Notes under the pieces: model-generated
What the model was told of the DNA's origin: nothing
The model's database searches: none
The model's input: only the letters and a program-made list of their open reading frames with translations
Source: Pseudoalteromonas luteoviolacea B = ATCC 29581
Lineage (GTDB): Bacteria; Pseudomonadota; Gammaproteobacteria; Enterobacterales; Alteromonadaceae
Direction of reading: 5' to 3'
DNA: 64,000 nucleotides
NCBI GenBank assembly: GCA_000333235.1
Contig: CAPN01000057.1
Span: 1-64,000, forward strand
Made by a program: the position numbers and the translations under genes
Shown here: in pieces, positions 55,433 through 64,000 of the stretch
Position numbering within the stretch: the stretch's first letter is position 1
Layout of the letters: each line of letters begins with the position of its first letter

Positions 55433-56188
55433 ATGATTAAGCTCATGAACTGCCCTGTTTACGTGATCAATATGGATTCAAGCATAGAGCGCTGGGAGAC
55501 CACCTTCGCTCGTTTGCAAAGTATTGGTATGAATGCAACGCGAATTTCAGCAACGGTTGGTAAAGCGCTAAAAGAAAACGAAGTGGCCGCTTGGTATGAT
55601 GAAAACGCTAATGCAAAACGTCACCATCGCCCATTAACGCCCGGTGAGATTGGATGTTACATCAGCCATTTTAAAATCTGGCAAGCTTTGGTTGAACAAA
55701 ATCAACCTTATTGCGTCGTTCTAGAAGACGACCTCACCATTGAATCTCATTTAGCTGAAGTACTTGCGCTGATCCCTAAGTTAAAAAGCTGGGATATGAT
55801 CAAGCTTTCTGATGACAGAGCCAATCCATTTATTAACCAACTTTCGCTTTCTGAAGCGTTTACCTTGGGCAATTATTTAAAAGTACCAAACGGTTGCCAA
55901 GGTTATGTTATCAGCTTAGAAGGCGCCAAAAAGCTCTTGCAGCGTAAGCCTTTTTTCCGTCCTGTTGACGTTGATCTTCAGTTTCACAGTGAAATAGGCC
56001 TGCGCTTGTTTGGTATAAAACCCTATCCTGTTGCTGAAGATAAAACGTTTGAAAGTGACATAGCAAAAACAAATTCAGGCCGACATTCTAGCCATAGTAC
56101 GTTTTGGAAAAACTTGAAATATCGCATTCGGATGTATTTGCAACGACAAAAACCATCCGGAGACGTATCGCTCGTTAAAGGTGAATAA
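55433..56188 (+). CDS. Glycosyltransferase family 25
   Basis: A 251-residue LPS glycosyltransferase. The GT25 signatures are VYVINMDSSIERW (9-21), LTPGEIGCYISHFKIWQ (about 64-80), VVLEDDLTIE with the metal-binding EDD (about 95-104) and NGCQGYVISLEGAKKLL. Members add galactose or similar sugars in LPS outer-core or lipooligosaccharide synthesis. Cotranscribed with the GT9 gene. The end overlaps the convergent globin gene by 14 bases. Confidence 0.9.
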   Translation: MIKLMNCPVYVINMDSSIERWETTFARLQSIGMNATRISATVGKALKENEVAAWYDENANAKRHHRPLTPGEIGCYISHFKIWQALVEQNQPYCVVLEDDLTIESHLAEVLALIPKLKSWDMIKLSDDRANPFINQLSLSEAFTLGNYLKVPNGCQGYVISLEGAKKLLQRKPFFRPVDVDLQFHSEIGLRLFGIKPYPVAEDKTFESDIAKTNSGRHSSHSTFWKNLKYRIRMYLQRQKPSGDVSLVKGE

Positions 56189-56609
56189 TTTCACCTCTCA
56201 TTGGAGCTAATCGCGCCAGTACACGATTTTGTAATGTGACTGGCATTTGCGTCTCATTCATGGCTGCAATCAAGAGTTCAACGACGCGATTAAAATCACG
56301 CTCGTTTATGTTCATCCCTCGATGGATCTGTTCCATCGAATCCCCTCGATACGCGCAAGGACCATCTAGTACAGCACAAAGGTGAGCTAAGAACCCAGCT
56401 CGAAAGTGCGCTACGCTTGCTTTTTCAAAGTAAGGAAGGATCTGGGGATCGTTGCCAATCTGTTGGATAAAGGCATCGACAAGTTGTTCGCTGCCTTGTT
56501 CTCCACCGATTTGTTGATATAAAGAAGCGCGTGGAAGTTGACTGCACCCACTTAATAACACACAGCCGATTATCAGGGCGCGACAAAACCAATTTCGTAC
56601 CATAGCCAT
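56175..56609 (-). CDS. Group 1 truncated haemoglobin, lipoprotein form
   Basis: A 144-residue protein with a lipoprotein signal (lipobox VLLSGC, Cys about 20), then a truncated-globin fold: SLYQQIGGEQGSEQLVDAFI, FFEKA-like PYFEKASVAHFRAGFLAHLC with candidate proximal His, and GMNINERDFNRVVELL. TrHb1 proteins bind O2 or NO; an exported, membrane-anchored form is unusual. The start at 56609 is set by TAATG overlap with the DUF3034 gene, making it the last gene of a coupled four-gene operon. Confidence 0.87.
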   Translation of the reverse strand: MAMVRNWFCRALIIGCVLLSGCSQLPRASLYQQIGGEQGSEQLVDAFIQQIGNDPQILPYFEKASVAHFRAGFLAHLCAVLDGPCAYRGDSMEQIHRGMNINERDFNRVVELLIAAMNETQMPVTLQNRVLARLAPMRGEIIHL

Positions 56610-57445
56610 TAGTAATACCCCATGAACGATAAGTACCACCCTGTTTGATTTGGCGCACCAGCAATGCTGCCTAAGTCAAGGTAAGCTGCAGTCACACTGA
56701 GCGATTTGTTCGGAAACCATGCTACAAACCAATCTCGCCAATGTGTTTCGCCAAGTCCTAAGTTATCTGGTTTTTGTCGATATTCTGCCCCAACGGCCCA
56801 ATAAGGCGACAAAAATACAGCAGAACTTGCTTCTACCATCCACTTTGTATTGCTCTTTTCGCCGCCGTGACCGAGTAAGCCGAGCTGATTTGCAGAAGTG
56901 TGACGCGCTGTTACCCCCCAAAACCAATTCAGCCCTGCAACAGCGCCTAGGTGCAGCTGACTCGCACTGACATAAAAATCATTGCCTGAGGTTGTCTCTG
57001 CCCCAACCAAACGAGCAACCGAACCATCTTTTAACGATTTATGTTGCCAACCTACACTGACTTGAGGCCAAGTGCTATAAACGATGTCGCCATAGACACG
57101 CCATTTCGCACCAATGATCTGCTGTTCTATTTGGGTATTAAGTGCTGGTACATCGAATTGTTGCCGAGCAATACTAAACTCTACGTGGTCAAACAGGTTT
57201 GCTTGGACCCCACACACATCAAGTCGAAAATCAGTCAGGTTTGCCCGCGAGCAAAATCCACTGAGTGACCATTCATCTTCACTCGCATAACCGGCCAATT
57301 GCGCCCACGGCACAATCCCACCACCCGCGCTGCCTTCTATTTGCGATACACCTGGTGTCGCGAGGATTTTACCCTCTGCGGCTTTAGCGCCCCACGGAAT
57401 AATCAACCAAAACAAAACGCTTAACACACGGCTAAATCGCTTCAT
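56609..57445 (-). CDS. DUF3034 family outer-membrane-like protein
   Basis: A 278-residue exported protein with a signal peptide ending at GAKA (about 22). The body is rich in aromatic/Gly beta strands (GGGIVPWAQLAGY, WAVGAEYRQKPDNLG, WRDWFVAWFPNKSLSVTAAYLDLGSI) and ends in aromatic residues, all typical of a small beta-barrel. It matches DUF3034, which has no known function. The start at 57445 overlaps the end of the GGDEF-EAL gene, and its stop overlaps the globin start. Confidence 0.8.
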   Translation of the reverse strand: MKRFSRVLSVLFWLIIPWGAKAAEGKILATPGVSQIEGSAGGGIVPWAQLAGYASEDEWSLSGFCSRANLTDFRLDVCGVQANLFDHVEFSIARQQFDVPALNTQIEQQIIGAKWRVYGDIVYSTWPQVSVGWQHKSLKDGSVARLVGAETTSGNDFYVSASQLHLGAVAGLNWFWGVTARHTSANQLGLLGHGGEKSNTKWMVEASSAVFLSPYWAVGAEYRQKPDNLGLGETHWRDWFVAWFPNKSLSVTAAYLDLGSIAGAPNQTGWYLSFMGYY

Positions 57446-59744
57446 TATAATTTCCGAGCCATTTTTCGAACTCAAGTGCTGGTAATGGACGGCTCAGGTA
57501 ATAACCTTGTGCGTAATCGCAGCCCATGTCACGCAGTAACGTTAAAGATGCTTGGTTTTCCACTCCCTCGGCAACCACGCTAAACCCTAGTTGATGTCCA
57601 AGGCTAATGGTCGATTGAACAATACACTGATCATCACGAGATTCGTTTAATTTAAGAATGAAAACTTTATCGAGTTTCAATTCATCGATTGGTAACATTT
57701 TTAAGCGCCCAAGAGACGTTTGACCTACACCATAATCGTCGAGCGACACCACCACACCGAGCGCTTTCAAGGTATTGAGTGCATCAATCCCTTTCGCTTC
57801 ATTTTCAATCATGTCTCGCTCTGTCAATTCAATAGTGACTAACTTTGCTGGTACCTGATGCGCTAATAATTGCGCTTGTAAGTGCGGAATAAAGCCTTCA
57901 TCAACGATATCTTGTGCAGAGACATTAATCGCCGCCTTCATGATGATCCCTTTACGTTGCCAATCCCCAATTTGAGCAACAACTGTCGAGATAACCCACT
58001 GCGTTAAATCCACAATCAATCCCGATTGTTCGGCTAAATCAATAAACATTTCGGGTGAAACCCATTCGCCATTATTACGTCGCCAACGAATAAGGGATTC
58101 GACTTTATCAATAATTTGCGTACGCATATTGAGTTTAGGTTGGTACGCCATAAACAATTGCCCATCATTTTCAGCAAGCGCGAGTTTTAGCTCATCAATG
58201 AGTTGTAGGCGCGCTAAATGGGCTTCGTCTTCGCCCGTTTGATAGTAATACACATTTACGCCTTCCTGCGCTGCATTGTCGGCAGCAATTAAGGTACGAC
58301 GCAATAAGTCTTCTGGATTATCACCATGTACAGGCGCACACAGCGCCCCTATACTAAAGCGTAAACTAAGCTCTAACCCTTGAATTTGATACACTGCTTC
58401 GAGCGCCATTTTTAAATTGGTCACACAGCGCTCGATTGCCCAATCCTTCGGCGCTTCGCACACGAACAGCAATTCATCCCCACCAAGACGAGCAAATTCA
58501 GCGTGAAATGGTTCAGCAAAACGCTTAATGCGTTCACTCACCAACGTGATGCACCGATCGCCAATACGTGGCCCGAGCTTATCGTTGATATGTCGCAACC
58601 CTTTGATGTCCACACCGATTAGATACTGTGGCGAATTGGTTTCTAATCGTTGTTTAAGCGCTTCTAAAATAGCGCTGCGATTCAAAAATCCGGTGAGGGC
58701 ATCGTGACTCGCCGCAAAACGGATCTGCGCTTCACGTGATTGAATATCATCGCCCATATCGTGAAACGCATCCATTAATGCACAAATTTCCGCGCTCGGA
58801 TTTGCTTCAGCAACCTTGGCATGGTAGTTCCCTTTTGCAAACGCTTTCGCCATTTGCGTTAACTGCGACAAAGGCCGAGTTAAGTTACGCGCTAGAAACC
58901 CGCTTGCGATAAAACCTAACAGTACCGTTATAAGTGATAAGCCAAGGATAGTCATGACCATACGGTCAAACTCAGCGTAGTCAGTTTTAAGATTAGCGCT
59001 TAAGATCACATTCACAGGGCTGTCGGTCAACGAAGGCAATGCAACAGACGCATTCGCATAAGCGGGTGAAGAACCTAGAAGACGCGCGACTTTTTCTGAA
59101 CTCGTGTATTCAAGAAAGCCGATGTCACTTGGTAACGTCATACTCGATACTTTAATGTTCTTATTTTCGACTACAAAACTAACTTCCATGCCAGTCACGT
59201 TGCGAAGATCCACCGCGACATTTTGCGTCACAGCAAAGCCCACTATCGCAAATGCAATCGTGCGCGGTGCTTTCACCGGTAAAATAATCGCTTGATATAA
59301 TCGTTCATCAATCACAATGAAGGTTGATTCATCTTCATTAGAAAGCAAGTCTCGCATCAACGAACGAGTGTCACTTGGTAAATGAACATCGGCTTGATTC
59401 GCCGAAATCAAACGCCCGCCTGTATCGAGTAACAACATTAAGTCTGCATTGATACGCTGACTATGATTAAACAGCACGCTTGCAATGGTTTGTGCGTCTT
59501 TTGTGGCGACGGCTTGCTTAAAACCAAAGTCAGAAGTAAGCACGTTTGCTGCACTCAGCAAAAGACGTTCTTTGGCTTGTAAATACTGCGTGTACACATT
59601 CTGCGCGACACGAATAGCTTCTTGTGTTTTTCGCTCATTAAACTGACTTGATGACCACCACGATCCTGCTAGACTTCCAGTCGCCGTCAGTACGACAAGT
59701 CCAATACAAAGTGCGATGATACGATGCTTTAAACTAGTGAACAT
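57432..59744 (-). CDS. Membrane GGDEF-EAL protein
   Basis: A 770-residue c-di-GMP protein. TM1 (about 9-28), a periplasmic sensor of about 240 residues (double-Cache-like; LLLDTGGRLISAN), TM2 (about 270-293), HAMP (RNLTRPLSQLTQMAKAF), GGDEF (about 345-500, signature GGDEL, no I-site) and EAL (about 515-765). The EAL catalytic set looks intact: ESL, NVSAQ, ELTERDM, DDYGVG, KLDK, AEGVENQ. It is probably a phosphodiesterase with a regulatory GGDEF. The start at 59744 overlaps the end of the cupredoxin gene by 11 bases. Confidence 0.9.
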   Translation of the reverse strand: MFTSLKHRIIALCIGLVVLTATGSLAGSWWSSSQFNERKTQEAIRVAQNVYTQYLQAKERLLLSAANVLTSDFGFKQAVATKDAQTIASVLFNHSQRINADLMLLLDTGGRLISANQADVHLPSDTRSLMRDLLSNEDESTFIVIDERLYQAIILPVKAPRTIAFAIVGFAVTQNVAVDLRNVTGMEVSFVVENKNIKVSSMTLPSDIGFLEYTSSEKVARLLGSSPAYANASVALPSLTDSPVNVILSANLKTDYAEFDRMVMTILGLSLITVLLGFIASGFLARNLTRPLSQLTQMAKAFAKGNYHAKVAEANPSAEICALMDAFHDMGDDIQSREAQIRFAASHDALTGFLNRSAILEALKQRLETNSPQYLIGVDIKGLRHINDKLGPRIGDRCITLVSERIKRFAEPFHAEFARLGGDELLFVCEAPKDWAIERCVTNLKMALEAVYQIQGLELSLRFSIGALCAPVHGDNPEDLLRRTLIAADNAAQEGVNVYYYQTGEDEAHLARLQLIDELKLALAENDGQLFMAYQPKLNMRTQIIDKVESLIRWRRNNGEWVSPEMFIDLAEQSGLIVDLTQWVISTVVAQIGDWQRKGIIMKAAINVSAQDIVDEGFIPHLQAQLLAHQVPAKLVTIELTERDMIENEAKGIDALNTLKALGVVVSLDDYGVGQTSLGRLKMLPIDELKLDKVFILKLNESRDDQCIVQSTISLGHQLGFSVVAEGVENQASLTLLRDMGCDYAQGYYLSRPLPALEFEKWLGNYNEAI

Positions 59745-60369
59745 GAGTTCCCTTAAACTTTTCTCCAAACGTATTTCTTGGCGTTGGATCCTGGGTTTTT
59801 ATTTTTAAAATTAAGTTTTGCTTTAGCGCATGCCACGCTACTCGTTGTTCATGCTCTGGTCCATGTTCTTGCTCTGGGTGCCAATAACGAAGCGTTTCGT
59901 CGTTTTCTAACGTAGGCAGTTCGACCAACCCGTTCACATCACTTGTAAAAACCTGTGCCGACTGTGCAATATAAATATACCCTACCATCGCATCATGAAT
60001 ATTGCAGCCAAGTACCACGATACCTTCTTTGTCAAACACAACCGGTTGGCTTGGCGTACCATGATACAATTTTAGTTCAAATGGTTTTGTTTGCGAGAAT
60101 GAGTAGACATGGTGACGAATATCATCACTATTAGGAAAACTAACCGCTTGACCCTGAGTTATCGTTAGAACATAAGGGTTAAATGATTTATTGACTTGAT
60201 CCATAATCGCATTAGAGGTGACAGTTGTAGCAGGCTTACCAAGTACTTCAACAACCGCATGTTGCAAAGGTTTACCTTGTTCATCTAACACTTTAATTGT
60301 GGTGGCATTGCTACAAAAAGAAACAAGTGCACCGATCGCAATTCCTATTGGCGTGCTTAGCAACCTCAT
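59734..60369 (-). CDS. Cupredoxin-like periplasmic protein
   Basis: A 211-residue exported protein of the 'methylamine utilisation' cupredoxin type. After a signal peptide (to SNA, about 22) comes a beta-sandwich with type-1 copper ligands recognisable as His in SDDIRHHVYSF and Cys-His-Met in VLGCNIHDAMVGYI, then a Ser/Glu-rich tail with the His-rich EQEHGPEHEQ. ATG at 60369 is preferred to a TTG at 60381. It heads an operon with a GGDEF-EAL protein, DUF3034 and a globin; a redox or copper-sensing role toward the sensor kinase-like periplasmic domain of the next protein is inferred. Confidence 0.82.
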   Translation of the reverse strand: MRLLSTPIGIAIGALVSFCSNATTIKVLDEQGKPLQHAVVEVLGKPATTVTSNAIMDQVNKSFNPYVLTITQGQAVSFPNSDDIRHHVYSFSQTKPFELKLYHGTPSQPVVFDKEGIVVLGCNIHDAMVGYIYIAQSAQVFTSDVNGLVELPTLENDETLRYWHPEQEHGPEHEQRVAWHALKQNLILKIKTQDPTPRNTFGEKFKGTHVH

Positions 60370-60533
60370 GTTTATGCTCAAACCTACTCTTCTTAAAGAC
60401 TAAGTAAAAGTGAGATAAACAGTAAATGCAAGTGGAATGCGGGAAAAGCCCGAAAAAACAGGCTTATCACACTGATACTCAAACAACTTGAAGATAAATG
60501 CTGCAGCATCCCCAAGTTGATTGCGTTTAGCAA

Positions 60534-61634
60534 TTAGTCAATCAGCCCATACTGGCTATCTAATACTGCGATAACCTCTGCACGAGGATCGGCTGGGATG
60601 GTAAGCGCTTTCCCTACGATTTTACTGGCAATCCCAACATACGTATTAGAAACTTCCAACATCACCGATTCTGGTAGCGTATAGTCACGTGCTAACTGCT
60701 CACGCTCTGGCATACGATTTTTATTTAATAACACGTCAGAATCTGGCACGTTATTAATTAGCAATTGACGAAAGCCCTCTTTCGAATTCTCGATGATTTT
60801 CCCATCACGATATGCAGGGCCATCCCAAATACGTGAAGAATCCGGTGTACCAACTTCATCAATGTAAATTAGCTTTTCATTGCCATCAACGTCTTCTACG
60901 TAGCCAAACTCGAACTTCGTATCAACGAAGATTTGATCCAGCTTTGCAAGCTCTGACGCTATTAATTTAAAGCCTTCTGTAAGTAAACGCTCATATTGAT
61001 CAACATCTGCATTAGAATTGAAATTAAACGCCTCTAAATTATTCAAGATATTTTGGCGAGTAATGTTAACGTCATCTTGCTCTGGTACGCCTGCTACGCC
61101 GCGTATAATCCCTTTCGTTGATGGCGTAATGAGCACTTCTGGCAACTTTTGATTTGCGATCAGCCCCTCTGGTAAATCAATGCCACAGAAATTTCTAACG
61201 CCTTTGTTGTAATCACGCCACATACTACCAGTAATGTATTGACGCGCAATGGCCTCAACGCGCACGGTACTGGCTTTACGCACAATCCAAACATAAGGGT
61301 GCGGAATATCGACAATATGATTTCCAGCTAATCCTGCCGCGTCAAATAACTTAAACCAATGTGCCGCAACGCTGTTTAGCGCGATGCCTTTGCCAGGCAC
61401 ACCATTTAAACCGTTTTCACCTTTCCAAATGCAATCAAATGCCGAAATGCGATCCGAAATAACCATAATGGCAAGTTCGGTGCCTTTAGGTACGTTGTAG
61501 CCTTTTTCTTTAATTAGGCGTGCGCTGTCTTCGTCGGTAAGCCAATACACTGAACGGACTTTACCACTGTGAACGGCACCTTTAGTGCGAATCGGAAGAT
61601 CGTCATTGACGTCTAAAACTTTGTAGCTACTCAT
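60534..61634 (-). CDS. purC: SAICAR synthase
   Basis: A 366-residue enzyme ligating aspartate to CAIR in purine synthesis. It is the long PurC form found in Vibrio and Alteromonadales rather than the 237-residue E. coli type. Motifs: [80 protein letters not shown] (cited in part). Single gene. The 5' leader holds a perfect 15-bp tandem duplication. Confidence 0.94.
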   Translation of the reverse strand: MSSYKVLDVNDDLPIRTKGAVHSGKVRSVYWLTDEDSARLIKEKGYNVPKGTELAIMVISDRISAFDCIWKGENGLNGVPGKGIALNSVAAHWFKLFDAAGLAGNHIVDIPHPYVWIVRKASTVRVEAIARQYITGSMWRDYNKGVRNFCGIDLPEGLIANQKLPEVLITPSTKGIIRGVAGVPEQDDVNITRQNILNNLEAFNFNSNADVDQYERLLTEGFKLIASELAKLDQIFVDTKFEFGYVEDVDGNEKLIYIDEVGTPDSSRIWDGPAYRDGKIIENSKEGFRQLLINNVPDSDVLLNKNRMPEREQLARDYTLPESVMLEVSNTYVGIASKIVGKALTIPADPRAEVIAVLDSQYGLID

Positions 61635-61653
61635 TGTATCTCCATAAATGGCT

Positions 61654-61683
61654 GCGCCTTGCTAAAGGGCGCCTTGCTAAAGG
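61654..61683. repeat. Perfect 15-bp tandem duplication in the purC leader
   Basis: GCGCCTTGCTAAAGG occurs twice head-to-tail (61654-61668 and 61669-61683), 20 bases before purC. Probably a recent slippage event; whether it affects expression cannot be read. Confidence 0.85.
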
Positions 61684-61832
61684 GCACAAAATAATGAGGG
61701 GGTTAGAGGCGTGTATAATAGTCGAGCAGCACAAAAATCACAATTACTAGCAGCCTTGCTGAGCTTGAAAACTCCCTTTCATCGACGATTTTTGCTCCTA
61801 AGCGCAGTCCTATTTAGGCTTAAGCACAAAGT

Positions 61833-61852
61833 GAGATATGATACATTATCTC
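61833..61852. promoter_or_regulatory. Inverted repeat before the ABC operon, Zur-like
   Basis: GAGATATGATACATTATCTC has inverted GAGATA/TATCTC arms and lies 20 bases before the ATPase start. Spacing and AT-rich core recall Zur or similar metalloregulator operators, and the operon encodes a His-rich transporter. The match is suggestive only. Confidence 0.4.
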
Positions 61853-61872
61853 CAAATAACAGGACAATGTGC

Positions 61873-62577
61873 ATGATCTCTCTCGACCAAGTCCGCTTTC
61901 ATTGGCCCAAGCAAGCAGATCCAACTTTACATATTGCCTCATTGCAAATTACACAAGGTGAGCATGTATTTCTATACGGCCCAAGTGGCAGTGGTAAATC
62001 TACCTTGTTAAGTTTGCTTTGTGCTATTCAGTTACCCAGCGTTGGGCATATTCATATTTTAGACACGGACCTCATCGGGCTATCAAGTGCTAAGCGCGAT
62101 CAATTCAGAGCTGACCACATCGGTACTATTTTCCAAAATTTCAATCTGCTTACTTATTTAAATGCCGTTGAAAACGTGTTATTAGGTTGCCAATTTTCTC
62201 AACAACGCCAACGCAAAGCAGGTGGTTCAAATGCCAAGATCAAACAAAAAGCGATTTCACTGCTAGTACAACTTGGCATTAATGAGTCTCTGCATAAACA
62301 CGCGGTTAACCAACTGAGTATTGGTCAACAACAACGCGTCGCCGTCGCCCGTGCACTCATTGGTGAACCAGAACTTATCATCGCCGACGAACCGACCTCT
62401 GCGTTAGATGAAAACGCACGAGAGTCGTTTATTCAATTACTTTTTGAGCAAGCGAAACACTATCAAGCGACCATCATTTTTGTTAGTCATGATCAGACAT
62501 TAGCTCCTTTGTTTAGTCGCCAACTGAATTTGCCCGCCATTAATCTCGCATCGCCTAATAAGGAAGTGATTGAATGA
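61873..62577 (+). CDS. ABC transporter ATPase (LolD/MacB-type)
   Basis: A 234-residue ATPase. Walker [18 protein letters not shown] (about 34-50), Q-loop [17 protein letters not shown], signature [16 protein letters not shown], Walker [14 protein letters not shown]. This class works with FtsX-like permeases to pull or push substrates at the periplasmic face (mechanotransmission). The ATG at 61873 is chosen because AGGA lies eight bases before it; longer frames start at 61711 and 61867. It overlaps the permease start by four bases (ATGA). Confidence 0.92.
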   Translation: MISLDQVRFHWPKQADPTLHIASLQITQGEHVFLYGPSGSGKSTLLSLLCAIQLPSVGHIHILDTDLIGLSSAKRDQFRADHIGTIFQNFNLLTYLNAVENVLLGCQFSQQRQRKAGGSNAKIKQKAISLLVQLGINESLHKHAVNQLSIGQQQRVAVARALIGEPELIIADEPTSALDENARESFIQLLFEQAKHYQATIIFVSHDQTLAPLFSRQLNLPAINLASPNKEVIE

Positions 62578-63860
62578 ATTTAATGCACTTGTCAGTAAAA
62601 AGTACCTTTAACCGAAAAGGTGCTGTGCTGCTCACCTTATTGTCTATTGCGTTAAGCGTAATGGTATTAATGTCGATTGAGCGAATTCGCCATGAAGCGA
62701 AAACCAGTTTTAGTAATACTATTTCGGGCACAGACCTTATTGTTGGAGCGAAAACGGGCGACATTCAATTATTGTTGGCGAGCGTATTTCGCATTGGTTA
62801 TACGACCAATGGCGTAAGCTGGGAAAGTTACCAAGATATTAAACGCAAACCAGGTGTCGCTTGGACAATTCCACTTAGCCTTGGTGATAGTCATAAAGGG
62901 TATTCGGTGCTTGGCAGCGACGAACACTATTTCAATCACTTTCGTTATGGTAAAAAGCAACCACTCACCTTTGCACTTGGTCGCCCTTTTGAGCACATCG
63001 ATGAAGTCGTGCTCGGCAGTGAAGTCGCAAAGTCGCTAGAATATAACATTGGCGATAGCATCATACTTTCTCATGGTTTGGGTAAAACTAGTTTTCACCA
63101 TCACGACAACCACCCTTTAACGATTGTTGGGATCTTGGCTTCGACAGGCACTCCTGTCGACAAAACCGTTCATGTTCCCCTTGCGACCATTGATTCCATG
63201 CATGGTAATACTTCGCGTGAACATGAACATGAACATGAACATGAACATGAACATGAACATGAACATGAACATGAACATGATAGTCACAACGACCTTGTTG
63301 GGCATCCAACACAGATCTCAGCATTTTTAATGGGCTTCGACACGCCTTTTTATACCTTGCAATTTCGTCGTAACATAAACCAATATAAAAACGAGCCATT
63401 ACTTGCAATTATGCCAACGGTTACATTGCGAGCGCTGTGGGAAATGCTTGGCATGGTTGAAAAGCTCTTACTCTTGTTTTCCCTTGCTCTACTCATGGTA
63501 AGCTTTTTAGGAATGCTCACCAGCATGTTAGCTACCTTACAACAACGTAGACGAGAGCTCGCTATTTTACGTTCAGTTGGCGCCAAGCCTCGCCACATTG
63601 TCGGCTTATTGATGGGCGAAGCGAGTATTATAACTTTGCTAGGTACACTTGTTGGGCTCGGACTTTTCTATGTTGCGCTGCACTTTGGTGGTACTCTTTT
63701 GCAAGCTCAGTTCGGTATTAGCATTAATCTTGGTGGATTAAGTCGCTACGAACTGCAATTACTAAGTGTAATTTTTGTGTTGGGTACTTTAGTTGGGTTA
63801 ATTCCCGCACTACGTGCTTATTTTTATTCCCTTTCAGATGGCATGAGCTTAAAGGTTTAG
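62574..63860 (+). CDS. FtsX-like ABC permease with Glu-His repeat
   Basis: A 428-residue permease of the MacB/LolE fold: TM1 (about 17-33), a large periplasmic domain (about 35-290), TM2-TM4 (about 298-320, 345-375 and 395-415) with the [14 protein letters not shown] FtsX motif [22 protein letters not shown]. Residues 216-235 are ten consecutive Glu-His pairs followed by DSHND, inside the periplasmic domain; such a tract should bind Zn, Ni or Cu. A DUF3299 gene follows. Comparable ABC/DUF3299 neighbourhoods are linked to zinc acquisition in Vibrio (zrg genes). Confidence 0.88.
   Translation: MNLMHLSVKSTFNRKGAVLLTLLSIALSVMVLMSIERIRHEAKTSFSNTISGTDLIVGAKTGDIQLLLASVFRIGYTTNGVSWESYQDIKRKPGVAWTIPLSLGDSHKGYSVLGSDEHYFNHFRYGKKQPLTFALGRPFEHIDEVVLGSEVAKSLEYNIGDSIILSHGLGKTSFHHHDNHPLTIVGILASTGTPVDKTVHVPLATIDSMHGNTSREHEHEHEHEHEHEHEHEHEHDSHNDLVGHPTQISAFLMGFDTPFYTLQFRRNINQYKNEPLLAIMPTVTLRALWEMLGMVEKLLLLFSLALLMVSFLGMLTSMLATLQQRRRELAILRSVGAKPRHIVGLLMGEASIITLLGTLVGLGLFYVALHFGGTLLQAQFGISINLGGLSRYELQLLSVIFVLGTLVGLIPALRAYFYSLSDGMSLKV
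63219..63278 (+). repeat. (GAACAT)10 hexanucleotide microsatellite
   Basis: Ten perfect copies of GAACAT inside the permease gene, each encoding Glu-His. The unit is a multiple of three, so slippage would change the tract length without a frameshift. All copies are identical, which points to recent expansion or ongoing slippage. Confidence 0.95.
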
Positions 63861-63871
63861 TTGGATAAATC

Positions 63872-64000
63872 ATGAATGTAATTATCAAATATTTTATTAT
63901 GACGGTACTTTCTGTACTAACAGTGGCGGTTCATGCTGCACCACCAAAAGAGATCTTTTGGGAAGACCTTATTCCAAAAGGGCACATTCAGATAAGTAAC
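63872..64000 (+). CDS. DUF3299 protein, 5' part only (cut by window end)
   Basis: The first 43 codons: a signal peptide ending VHAAP (about 22) and then IFWEDLIPKGHIQ, the WEDLIP motif typical of DUF3299 exported proteins. It starts 11 bases after the permease stop, so it belongs to the same operon as the ABC ATPase and permease. The remainder lies outside the window. Confidence 0.78.
   Translation, partial: MNVIIKYFIMTVLSVLTVAVHAAPPKEIFWEDLIPKGHIQISN

Noticed and set aside
63088..63408. His-Val and Met-Phe or Met-Asn repeat proteins
   Set aside because: These are the other reading frames of the (GAACAT)10 microsatellite inside the permease gene.

Overview
The window is a chromosomal segment of a marine gammaproteobacterium of the order Alteromonadales, most like Pseudoalteromonas. 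The call rests on moderate AT-richness, polA/engB/cytochrome c4 clustering, PanP-type aspartate decarboxylase, an S46 dipeptidyl-peptidase, an S8 protease with PPC tails, several c-di-GMP proteins and a GGACAGGCATAAA-flanked HUH transposase. No rRNA, tRNA or CRISPR array was seen.

Region 1-4.2 kb is a decayed accessory patch. It holds one intact REP-associated tyrosine transposase (RayT-like) unit bounded by perfect 13-bp inverted repeats and three fragments of the same unit. The same 13-bp sequence sits at the broken 5' ends of an XRE-regulator remnant and an RHS C-terminal remnant; the RHS tip is followed by a small membrane protein that may be its immunity partner.

Region 4.2-23 kb carries a LysR/flavin reductase pair, a GNAT enzyme, a VF530 DNA-binding protein and three secreted peptidases (S46, M28, S8). 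It also carries a probably Fur-controlled TonB receptor/PepSY iron locus with two small membrane proteins, a YhiN-type flavoprotein, a chemotaxis receptor, rsmJ and a stand-alone response regulator. Region 23-37 kb is mostly core: prlC, gorA, a diguanylate cyclase, panP, a degenerate GGDEF-EAL membrane protein, a TrmB-like methyltransferase, yadGH, ubiX and mpl.

Region 37.1-39.9 kb is a second accessory patch: an XRE regulator, a small Ser/Gly-rich peptide gene and a membrane protein gene in one tight operon, then about 1.2 kb with little coding capacity containing three 89-bp tandem repeats, a strong minus-strand terminator and a GTGAGATA/TATCTCAC palindrome cluster.

Region 39.9-54.3 kb is core: cytochrome c4, engB, DUF1285, YceI, a probable small RNA where spf lies in E. 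coli, polA, an oriC-like intergenic region, elbB, cytochrome c5, a GAF-GAF-GGDEF protein, rep, ubiK, and sseA. Region 54.4-64 kb holds two LPS-core glycosyltransferases, then a translationally coupled operon of a cupredoxin-like protein, a GGDEF-EAL protein, a DUF3034 protein and a truncated-haemoglobin lipoprotein. It ends with purC and the start of a probable metal-related ABC operon: ATPase, a permease with ten Glu-His repeats, and a DUF3299 protein cut by the window edge.

Best candidates for undescribed biology: the cupredoxin/c-di-GMP/DUF3034/globin operon, the small RNA beside polA, the 89-bp repeat array with its neighbouring XRE trio, and the His-repeat ABC system. Assignments rest on reading motifs by eye; no similarity search was run.
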